From positions 1 to 64,000 of the forward strand of contig POWB01000012.1 of NCBI GenBank assembly GCA_010912705.1: 64,000 nucleotides of DNA, read 5' to 3'. The notes beneath the pieces were generated by a model that saw nothing but the letters and a program-made list of their open reading frames with translations, searched no databases and was not told where the DNA came from. Origin of the DNA: Halochromatium sp. GTDB taxonomy: Bacteria; Pseudomonadota; Gammaproteobacteria; Chromatiales; Chromatiaceae. How positions within the stretch are numbered: the first letter of the stretch is position 1; each line of letters begins with the position of its first letter. Both the position numbers and the translations under genes were made by a program. Below are positions 10,366 to 18,221 of this stretch, piece after piece.

Positions 10366-11430
10366 TCAATCCGGCGGTGGCGTCCAGGCTTCGGCCTGGG
10401 CAAAGTCGTCATCGATCTGTTGCGGCACCACCAAGGCGCCGTCAAATCGCGCATCGTTTTCGAGGGTCTGGTGGAACCTCACCTGATACAGACGACTTCC
10501 GCTCAGGTTGGCCATGGTCAGGTCGGCGTGAGAAAAGTCCGTGTGGCTCAGGTCAGCCCCCTGGAAATTGGTCGCATGACACCGGCTCTCCTGGAACCGA
10601 GACCCGCTCAGCTTGGCATTGCTGAAATCAGCCAGTGCGGCATCACAGCCGTTGAAGACAGATCGGGCCAAGCGGGCCTTCGCGAAGCAGGCTTGCTTCA
10701 AGGTGGCGCCGCTGAACATGCAGCGCTCCGCCTCGGTCTCGGAGAGGTTCGCGCCGGTCAGGTCGGCCCCTGAGAAGTTCGACAGGCTCAAGCGCGAGCC
10801 GGCAAACCGCGCCCGCTGTAGCACGGCGCCATCGAATTGGACCACATCCAGGTGCACCCCTGAGAAATCTTGCTCGATCAGGCTTGCCCCGCGCAGCACG
10901 CATTTGAACAGATTGGCCCGCTTCATCGAGATGCCTTGCAGGTCGGCGTCGATGAAGGTTGCACGGGTCAGTTGGGCATCTTCCAGGTTGGCCTGCGCGA
11001 GGCAGGCGTGATTCATGACGGCCTTCTCCAAGACGGCCCCACGCAGATCGGCGCCGGTGAAGTTGCCGTGCTGACACATGGTCCAGCTGATGGTGAAGCC
11101 TTGCAGGTTGGCGCCGGAGAAATCCGAGTGCTGCAGCATGCAGCGATGCACCCGCGCCGCCGAGAAGTCGGCGCCGGCAAACCTCAGCCCGCGGCCCATC
11201 AGCTGTTCGAGCTGGCTGCCGGCGAAGCAGGCGGTCGAGAAGTCACAGTCCGTCAGTGTCGCCTTGGTCAGGCCCGCGCCGCGCAGGTCGCTGCCGACGA
11301 AGGAGCAGTTGCGAAACGAGGCGCCGTTGAGGTCGGCCTCTCGCAGATCCAGGCCGGAGAGATCCGCCTGCTCGATCCGCCGGCCGGCGTCCAGCGCCGC
11401 CTGCAATGCTGGTCGATCCATCCGATTCAC
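10366..11430 (-). CDS. Pentapeptide-repeat protein (left T6SS module)
   Basis: A 354-residue protein made almost entirely of A(D/N)LXX pentapeptide repeats (for example ADLSGLDLREADLNGASF), predicted to form a right-handed quadrilateral beta-helix. There is no signal peptide or membrane segment. It overlaps the upstream DUF2169-pentapeptide gene by 4 bp (ATGA), so the two are probably translationally coupled and may act together. The paralogue at 23479-24480 holds the same position in the right module. The role is unknown; it could be an adaptor, a scaffold on the spike, or an effector. Confidence 0.85.
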   Translation of the reverse strand: MNRMDRPALQAALDAGRRIEQADLSGLDLREADLNGASFRNCSFVGSDLRGAGLTKATLTDCDFSTACFAGSQLEQLMGRGLRFAGADFSAARVHRCMLQHSDFSGANLQGFTISWTMCQHGNFTGADLRGAVLEKAVMNHACLAQANLEDAQLTRATFIDADLQGISMKRANLFKCVLRGASLIEQDFSGVHLDVVQFDGAVLQRARFAGSRLSLSNFSGADLTGANLSETEAERCMFSGATLKQACFAKARLARSVFNGCDAALADFSNAKLSGSRFQESRCHATNFQGADLSHTDFSHADLTMANLSGSRLYQVRFHQTLENDARFDGALVVPQQIDDDFAQAEAWTPPPD

Positions 11431-14400
11431 TTGAGCAGATCCTCATTCCCCTCGAGCAGGGTCCGCCGCAGGTTGATGCCGTCCAGACGCGTCTTGCCCA
11501 TCACCACCTTGTACAGGTCTGCGCCATAGAGGTGGGCGCCGCGCAGATCGGCCTGGACCAAGCGGGTCTTGCCCACCGAGCCGCTGAAGAGGTTGACGAA
11601 GCGCAGATCGGCCCCCTCCAGGTTGTTGTTGCGCAGCCGCGTGCGCCGGGCGCTGGCCTTGTAGAGCTTGGCGCCGGGCATGTAGCAGTTGTCGATGACG
11701 GCCGTGTCGAGCCGTGCCCGGCTGAAGTCGGCACCGCTGAGGTCTGACTGGCGCAGCCCGGCCCCGCGCAGGTCCGCGCCGGAGAAATCCGCGCCGGGTA
11801 GCTCGGAGTCGATCGCCAGGCGCAGCTTGCGCAGGTCCCCGTCGCGGAAGTTGACCTTCTCACCCTTGCTGCGTTGGAACATCGTCCGGAACAGGGTCGC
11901 GCCGGCGAAACTAGCGCCATCCAGGGTCATGCGGTCGGCCTGAAGCTGCTTGGTGCGGATACCGCTGAAATCGGCCTTGGTCGCATCGCCGCCCATCGTG
12001 GTCAGCTCGAAGCGGGCAGCGCGAAAATCCGCCCCCTTCATGCTCGCCTGCTTCAGCATGCTCATGTGGAAGCGGGCCGCGCGCAGGTCGGCGCCGTCCA
12101 AGACGGCCCCGTTGATCATGGCGCGGTCGAAGTTGGCCTGCTGCAGGTTGGCCTGCTTGAAGATCGCCTCCTTCAGCATGGCCTGACCGAACTCTGCGCC
12201 GACCAGCGAGGCATCGCTGAAGTCGGCGCCTTGCCCCATCGCCTTGGTGAAGCGCGCGCCATCCAGCTTGGCCTTGCGGAAGGCGGTCCGGCCCAGCTTG
12301 CAGCGGCTGAAGTCGGCGCCGCTCAGGTCCAGCTCCGACAGATCGACGCCGCTGAGATCGGCCTGATCGGGCGACTCGCCGCGCTCGCGCAGTGCGATGA
12401 CCTGCTCGCGCGTCAGCGGCCGCATCTTGTCGAGGTCCATCCCGGCCTCCTTGAACTTGGCCTTCATGGCCTCCGGGACCTGATGATTCTTCAGTTGGGC
12501 AACGCCCTGCTCCAGCTCCTGTTGCTTCTCGGCCAGCTGGCGCATGCCGGCGTCCCAGCGCTCCTGACCCTCAGCCCCCGAGCGCTCGCACCAGTCCGCG
12601 GCCTCGGTCATCTTAGCCTCGTGCTCGGCGCTCAGGTGTCCGGTCTGCTTCAACGCCTGGATGCGCTCGCGGATCTTTTGCGCCGCCGCCTGAGCGCCGG
12701 CGCGGAAATCGGTCGGCCCCTCTGGCGGCGGCTGATCCACCAGCCCGGGGTCCAGCCCGCGCGCCTGCAGTCTGTCTCTGGCGTCCTGCAGCAGGGTGTC
12801 GCGCTGGCGCTCCATATCGGCAAACTTGGCCCGATGAAAGTCTCGCAGCTCGCCGATCACGCCAGGGATGATCGCGCCCAGGTCCGGAAAATTCAGCTTG
12901 AAGCCCTTCATGAACCCTGGGCTTAGATGCTTACCAGGCTCGGGCAATTGGATGCCGCTCTCATGCGCGGCTGCCATCTCCTTTGGCAGGTGGCGCAGGA
13001 CCCAGTCGCGCACCGGCTCCTTGGTGCGCGTCTCGAACAGGGTGCTGCCGGCGAGCATCTCGAGCGGCGCGGCCTGCGGGGTGGCCAGCTGCCAGGCTCG
13101 TAGCTGCTTGCTCAGCGCGGCCGAGGCGGCGTAGCGCTCCGGCAGCGCCACCAGCACCACCGGCGCCGCCTTTAGCGCCTTGGTGGCCGCTTGGGGCAGC
13201 GCGGTGGTCGCGGACTCGGCCGCGAGCACCGAGCAGAAGTCGCCGACCTCTTGCTCGGCATAGAGCCCCTCCAGCTCGCTGGCGACGATCAAGACCGGCG
13301 CCGCGTCGGCCGCGGCCAGGCCCGGCAGGTCGATCAGGGTGGCGCTCTCCAGGAACAGGGCCGATTCGTCCGAGCCGCTCGCCAGGGTCTCGCCGAGCGG
13401 GAGCGAATAGCTGTCGTCGGGGCCCTTGGGTCGGACCAGGATGCGGTTCAGCTTCGGCCCATCGAAGCGCGGCAGCACCAGCCCCGCGGGCAGCGCCACC
13501 TGTTGGTCGGGATCTAAGCCGAACTCGGTGCCCGGCCAGTCGCGCGCCTGCGCTGAGAGGCCCAGCCAGTGCCGGCGCAGGGTCTCGGGTTCCAGGCCCA
13601 GCCGGTGCAGCTCGGCCTGGGCTTCCTCGTCGAGCTCCAGGTCCTTGCGGCAGCGCACCACGAACGGATACCCGGCCTCGTGCCAGGGGCCGTACGCGCT
13701 CTTGAACGGGTACAGGGGCTTAACCGGCTGCTCCGGGTCTAGCTTCGAGTGGGCCTGCAGTGCCGGCGGGCGCGCCTTGAGATGGGCGTTGACGGACTTG
13801 ATCCCTTCATCATGGCCTTGGATGATCTTGGCCTTGGTCGCGGCCAGCTCCTTTGTCGTGCGCTCGAGATTGCTCCTCAGCTCGGCGATGTGCTGTCGGT
13901 GATGCGCGAAGATGGCGTTGTCAATGCCGCTCTTGACCCCGAGCTTGGCCTCGACCGCGGCCTTTGATGCCTCCATCCGGTCCACCAGGGCGAGGCTGCG
14001 GTCGAGCATCCGATGGTGCTTGATCGCCTCCTCCTCCGGGTCGGGAGGCGGCATCGAGGGGGTCTGGCCCATGCTGGAGCGGCGGATTGCATCGATCTGC
14101 TTGGGGATGTTGCCGATCCGCCGCTTGGCATCCGTGACCTGCTGCTGGGCACGCTGTAGTGGCGCCGGGTCGATGTTGACGCCGCGGTCGAGCTCGCGGA
14201 TCTGCAGGTCGCGGTAGTGCTCGATCGGCTGCGGCTCAGTGTCCAGCGGTTCCGGGCGCACCAGGATACGCAGCACGTCGGCCATCTCGTCGTCGGCGAT
14301 GTCGGTGACGCCGCGAAACAGGACCAGCCCGCGCATGATGCCGGGGAACAGCCAGACCGTCTCCAGGTGGGTTGGCACCTCGCGGAATTCGTCGGTCTCG

Positions 14401-15254
14401 CGGACCTGACTCGAGGGCAGGGGGCCGCTCGGAAAGACATGCGGCCGGTACTCGCCATTCAGGGTCACGAAGCAGCGCATGCGGATCGCTGGCAGTCGGC
14501 TCTCGATCAGCGCCCGATCCGGGTGCATCCCGGCAATGCGCAGGGGCTCCCCGCCCTGGAAGAAGCCTTTGAGCTGCTGATCCGAGGGGGCCAGATTGAA
14601 AACGCTCCAGTCCATGTCATCGGGGTACCCTGGCCAGCGCTCGCGCTTCCAGCGTGCGTCGTAGGTGCCGCGCTTCTCGGCCCGCGGCGACCATTGGCTA
14701 TCCAGGGCCCCGAGCCCGGCGGGCTCAGGCCGATCTCCTGGCGAGCCGATGGTCTGTGCCGGAAGCTCAAGATTGGGCAGGGGATGAAACAGGTGGTTGC
14801 CTGGACCGAGGATCGGCTTGAGCCCCTTGCCGAGCGGATTTCTTGGGTCGCCGGCCCCGCCGAAGGCCCGTTCCCAGCGCAGCGGCATCTCCTGGAAGTC
14901 CAGGGGCCGGGTGATGCGGCCGGCCTCCCAGAAGCGGTCGCCGAAGACATCCAGCCGCTTCTCGATCGGTCCGACGCGGACCGCCACCGTCGAGGCCTGG
15001 CGTCTGGTCCCGCGCGGGGCGAAGTAGGAGCCGAATACCAGCGCCTCGCCGCGCGGTTTCGGCAAGCCTTGATCCAGCGTGGCCTGCGTGCCGAGCTGTT
15101 TCGGCACCGCCTTCCAGAGGTCCTGTTCGCTGAGCGGGTTCTGCGGGTCATCGAGGTCGAAGAAGACCAGGATACCGACCGCCAGGCGATCCCGCCCCTG
15201 CACCAGGAAGGGGCGGGGGATGATCGACTGCTGCTTCTGCTTGAAGATCTTCAA
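11427..15254 (-). CDS. DUF2169 and pentapeptide-repeat fusion protein, 1275 aa (left module)
   Basis: A very large T6SS accessory protein. Residues 1 to about 345 match the DUF2169 type (GKPRGE-like PKPRGEALVFGSYFAP, MPLRWERAFGG, NPLGKG); members are linked to loading of PAAR effectors. Then come helical, charged segments (about 360-480), a globular middle region (about 490-760), more coiled-coil-like helices (about 790-930), and pentapeptide repeats from about 955 to 1262, ending in NLRRTLLEG. The right-module homologue keeps both ends but lacks most of the middle. The start is TTG 15254 with a weak ribosome binding site. It lies 89 bp downstream of vgrG. Confidence 0.85.
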   Translation of the reverse strand: MKIFKQKQQSIIPRPFLVQGRDRLAVGILVFFDLDDPQNPLSEQDLWKAVPKQLGTQATLDQGLPKPRGEALVFGSYFAPRGTRRQASTVAVRVGPIEKRLDVFGDRFWEAGRITRPLDFQEMPLRWERAFGGAGDPRNPLGKGLKPILGPGNHLFHPLPNLELPAQTIGSPGDRPEPAGLGALDSQWSPRAEKRGTYDARWKRERWPGYPDDMDWSVFNLAPSDQQLKGFFQGGEPLRIAGMHPDRALIESRLPAIRMRCFVTLNGEYRPHVFPSGPLPSSQVRETDEFREVPTHLETVWLFPGIMRGLVLFRGVTDIADDEMADVLRILVRPEPLDTEPQPIEHYRDLQIRELDRGVNIDPAPLQRAQQQVTDAKRRIGNIPKQIDAIRRSSMGQTPSMPPPDPEEEAIKHHRMLDRSLALVDRMEASKAAVEAKLGVKSGIDNAIFAHHRQHIAELRSNLERTTKELAATKAKIIQGHDEGIKSVNAHLKARPPALQAHSKLDPEQPVKPLYPFKSAYGPWHEAGYPFVVRCRKDLELDEEAQAELHRLGLEPETLRRHWLGLSAQARDWPGTEFGLDPDQQVALPAGLVLPRFDGPKLNRILVRPKGPDDSYSLPLGETLASGSDESALFLESATLIDLPGLAAADAAPVLIVASELEGLYAEQEVGDFCSVLAAESATTALPQAATKALKAAPVVLVALPERYAASAALSKQLRAWQLATPQAAPLEMLAGSTLFETRTKEPVRDWVLRHLPKEMAAAHESGIQLPEPGKHLSPGFMKGFKLNFPDLGAIIPGVIGELRDFHRAKFADMERQRDTLLQDARDRLQARGLDPGLVDQPPPEGPTDFRAGAQAAAQKIRERIQALKQTGHLSAEHEAKMTEAADWCERSGAEGQERWDAGMRQLAEKQQELEQGVAQLKNHQVPEAMKAKFKEAGMDLDKMRPLTREQVIALRERGESPDQADLSGVDLSELDLSGADFSRCKLGRTAFRKAKLDGARFTKAMGQGADFSDASLVGAEFGQAMLKEAIFKQANLQQANFDRAMINGAVLDGADLRAARFHMSMLKQASMKGADFRAARFELTTMGGDATKADFSGIRTKQLQADRMTLDGASFAGATLFRTMFQRSKGEKVNFRDGDLRKLRLAIDSELPGADFSGADLRGAGLRQSDLSGADFSRARLDTAVIDNCYMPGAKLYKASARRTRLRNNNLEGADLRFVNLFSGSVGKTRLVQADLRGAHLYGADLYKVVMGKTRLDGINLRRTLLEGNEDLLK

Positions 15255-15343
15255 TGGGCTGACTCTAGCTCAGCATAGTGACTGTGGACGCGCCAACAGA
15301 TCTAACAGTGTCACGAAAAAGACAAGCCACGGCCTCTGCATTG

Positions 15344-17746
15344 TCAACCGACGGTAACCAGGTCGGCCACTACCGTGAATGCGCTCCCAGTGACGTTTGA
15401 ATTGTCAGCGATATCATTCATGCTAGCTGCATTCCTCTGGATCTCTGAAAAATTGATGTTGACAGTGTCGCCTGTGCGAACGACATCATTCGTGGCTTCA
15501 TCGATTTGCTGAGCAACAAAGTTTTTTGTAGCGAAAGTTTGATTCACTTGCTGTGCAGCTTGGTTGAATTTTTCCGTCATCTCGACTTTAGTTGCACAAG
15601 TTTTTTTCAAAGATTCACTGATCTCGGCGATGGTCGATGCTATGGTGCTGGCGTCTTGAACCATTTTGCGGTTTTGGTCTGCGATCTCTGTTTTGATTTC
15701 GTTCATTTCATGATGCTCGCCATGAATCCCGCTCCAAGTTGGATGCCAGGTTTTCCAGCCGAGGGAAGTCTCCCACTTGCTGTTTGAACAAATCTCGTAA
15801 GCGGCTGCTACCTGCAACTCAAGCTTCACGCCTAGCGTTTCCTCAGTTTTCCCGCCCAGCACAGCATGGTTGTATTCACCCATGATCGTCTCGGTAGACT
15901 CGCCAGTGACTAACGTATTGTCAGTGTGACAGCTCTTTTCCCAGAATCCCTCGGTCCAGAACTTGAAGCCGCCAGGCGGGTAGTCTGTATCGGAACTCGA
16001 ACTACTTCCCCGTCGTTCAGCCTCGGACGTTAGTTGCCCGGTCTTGCTGGCCGCGCTCGTGTCGGCCGTGGTGGCTGTTCTCCCACTGGCGCTGCTATCG
16101 CCGCCGGCACTACTCGAGCTGCTCTGGCTGCCGCCGTTGCTGGGGCCAGCGGCGCTACTCGAGCCGCTCGCGGGCGCGCCGCTGGAGGCGCCGAGGCAGA
16201 GATAGGAATCTGAGGTGGGGCTATGCACAAGCATGCTCTGGTTGCCGGCCTCATCCTGGATGTGCAGCTTGTTGCCGCCCGAGGTGGTGAGCATGGACTT
16301 GGTGTTGTTGGCGCTGGTGACCTGGCTGGGGTGCTCCGGATCCGGCACCGCGCCGGTGATGACCGGGCGGTCCGGGTTGCCCTCGATGAACGACAGCAGT
16401 ACCTCCGTGCCCTTGTGCAGGGGCAGGTGCATGCCGTAGCTCGAGCCGGCGTACGGGGTGGTCAGACGCAGCCAGGAGGAGGCCTTGCCATCCTTGCGCC
16501 CGGAGAGGTCAAACGGCAGGATCACCTTGTAGCGGCCCTGGTCGTCGAGCTCGGCGTACTCGCCCGAAGTGGAGGCGTCGATCTTGGCGCTGAGCACCCC
16601 GTCGATGCGTGCGCGGCGGGTTTGGCGTTCGGCGCGGAACTGGGTCGCGGCCGGGATGCACTCGAAGCGGTTGCGGTAGAACAGCGCATCTGGCTCGTCG
16701 TCGGCACGCAGCCCCAGCCCCTGCAGCAGGTAGCGCGCCTGGCTGCCCTGGTGATGGATGCTGGTGGTCAGATAGGTCTGATTGAAGTCGTCGCGGAAGT
16801 GGCTGGCCAGGTCGAAGGTGTAGCCGGGCCTCAGGGTTGGGACCTGCGAGCGGCCGTGAAAGACCTGTTGCGCGCAGCGCAGCTCCTCGGCGCGGATCTG
16901 CGCCAGCCGTGCGCCCTCGCTCTGTTCTCGGAAATGCTCGCCGTAGAGGCCGTAGAGGTAGTTCTGGCCGTAGCCCTCGGCGATCACCTCGGCCTTGCCC
17001 TCCAGGGTCAGGCTCGGCTTCTCATAGTTGTAGTCGCGCAGCAGGATCTGCCGCGGCAACGGGCGCTGGCGCGCGCCGAAGTGCTGCACCACCGAGCCGG
17101 CCTGCGGCTGGTCGAGCCCGGAGGTCTCGCTGTAGCGCAGCCGCTCATGTCCTGGCCAGGGGGTGTGGGAGATGTGGGTGTCGGAGATGATCAGCTTCTC
17201 GGTCGAGTCGCCCTGCTCAAACCAGTAGTAGAGCCCATCGCGCTCCATCCAGCGCGAGACAAAGTCGAAGTGGGTCTCGCCGTACTGGCAGACGTAGTCG
17301 CGAGTCGGGTAGCGCTGCTGGCAGCGCAGCTCGAAGTCGAGCCCCGGGCTGAGTCCGCCGTCCTTGAGCGCGGCGGCGATGATCTCGGTGTCGCTCTGCT
17401 CCAAGAAGACCTGATTGTGGTAGGTCAGCGTCAGCCACCACAGCCGCGGGCGCAGCTCGGCGCGGTAGACATAGTAGTTATCGATCCGTTGCAACTGCTC
17501 GAAGCTCGCAAGGATGCCGTGAAAGGGTAGGTCCTCGCCGCCGGCGAGCGCGCCTTTGATGGTGAAGGTGGCGGCGCTCTGGGTGACTGCGGTGAGATCG
17601 AGTGCGGCCTGCTTGGAGATCAGCGTGACCTCGAAGCGATACAGTTGCGAGAGGCCTTCCTCGCCCTCGACGCGCACCACCGAGAAGGTGTCTTCAGGCA
17701 GCGCTTGACTGGTAAAGGTGAAGGCGTTCTCGTTCAGCTGTGGCAT
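15344..17746 (-). CDS. vgrG: T6SS spike protein VgrG with C-terminal extension (left module)
   Basis: VgrG (TssI) trimer forms the puncturing spike on the Hcp tube. The 800-residue protein has the gp27/gp5-like core: FTFTSQALPEDTFSVVRVEG at the N-terminus, YPTRDYVCQYGETHFDFVSRWMERDGLYYWFEQ in the middle (quoted as two adjoining parts), and the OB-fold region with LDDQGRYKVILPFD. After the core come a Ser/Gly-rich linker (about residues 512-590) and a C-terminal part with a helical, coiled-coil-like segment (about 690-760). This tail is visibly more AT-rich than the core. The ATG has a GGAG ribosome binding site. It is divergent from the second vgrG at 18222. Confidence 0.95.
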   Translation of the reverse strand: MPQLNENAFTFTSQALPEDTFSVVRVEGEEGLSQLYRFEVTLISKQAALDLTAVTQSAATFTIKGALAGGEDLPFHGILASFEQLQRIDNYYVYRAELRPRLWWLTLTYHNQVFLEQSDTEIIAAALKDGGLSPGLDFELRCQQRYPTRDYVCQYGETHFDFVSRWMERDGLYYWFEQGDSTEKLIISDTHISHTPWPGHERLRYSETSGLDQPQAGSVVQHFGARQRPLPRQILLRDYNYEKPSLTLEGKAEVIAEGYGQNYLYGLYGEHFREQSEGARLAQIRAEELRCAQQVFHGRSQVPTLRPGYTFDLASHFRDDFNQTYLTTSIHHQGSQARYLLQGLGLRADDEPDALFYRNRFECIPAATQFRAERQTRRARIDGVLSAKIDASTSGEYAELDDQGRYKVILPFDLSGRKDGKASSWLRLTTPYAGSSYGMHLPLHKGTEVLLSFIEGNPDRPVITGAVPDPEHPSQVTSANNTKSMLTTSGGNKLHIQDEAGNQSMLVHSPTSDSYLCLGASSGAPASGSSSAAGPSNGGSQSSSSSAGGDSSASGRTATTADTSAASKTGQLTSEAERRGSSSSSDTDYPPGGFKFWTEGFWEKSCHTDNTLVTGESTETIMGEYNHAVLGGKTEETLGVKLELQVAAAYEICSNSKWETSLGWKTWHPTWSGIHGEHHEMNEIKTEIADQNRKMVQDASTIASTIAEISESLKKTCATKVEMTEKFNQAAQQVNQTFATKNFVAQQIDEATNDVVRTGDTVNINFSEIQRNAASMNDIADNSNVTGSAFTVVADLVTVG

Positions 17747-18221
17747 GCTCGCACTCCGTCGGCCTGGGGTTGGCCCGGCTCAGTTAGGGGATAGCGACGA
17801 CAGCGGCACGGAGGTACAGAGTGCCTCGTCACCGGGGACAATGGGATGCTTGTGTCAGGGTAACCTTAAGCGCTCCGATCCGACGAGTTTGATTTGTGCT
17901 CGCGCCTAGAGGTTGATCATCCTCGTTGCGATTTGACGCTGGTTGCCCCCGCGCTGTCTACCTTGTGGGCCTTGCAGATTCAATGGCGGCACTGGCATCG
18001 GCGCAGATGCGATGGGCGCGGCCGGGCGTTGAAGGCGAGCGGCTTGCCTGTTGGGCCCGGAGACTTGGCTTCGTCGGACGGGATTTGCAAATGGCTCGGC
18101 CTGCCGTGATACTCAACCGCGGCGCTTTGCCTGCCTTCTCGAGCGGTTTCCTGCATGTTGAAATCAGCCTCCCCATCGCCAGCGCCGCATGTTCGTATCC
18201 AACACATTGGGGGTAGACGTC
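17747..18221. promoter_or_regulatory. 475-bp divergent intergenic region between the two vgrG genes
   Basis: No gene is supported here. It must hold the start signals for both divergent tip modules unless they are read from elsewhere. I searched by eye for sigma-70 and sigma-54 elements in both directions and found no convincing pair. A GGGGG stretch at about 18208-18212 serves as ribosome binding site for the right vgrG. Confidence 0.45.

Noticed and set aside
11874-12926. 350-codon open frame opposite the DUF2169-pentapeptide gene
   Set aside because: It is an antisense shadow: the repeat pattern mirrors the pentapeptide codons and no independent start signal or family match is seen.
10366-15254. 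Repeated GGTCGGCGCC-like DNA as a CRISPR or tandem repeat array
   Set aside because: The periodicity is 15 bp in frame and arises from pentapeptide-repeat codons; there are no constant repeats with unique spacers.
16223-17530. 435-codon open frame opposite the left vgrG
   Set aside because: High GC keeps the opposite frame open; composition is Val/Ala/Gly/Leu-rich without domains, and vgrG is certain.
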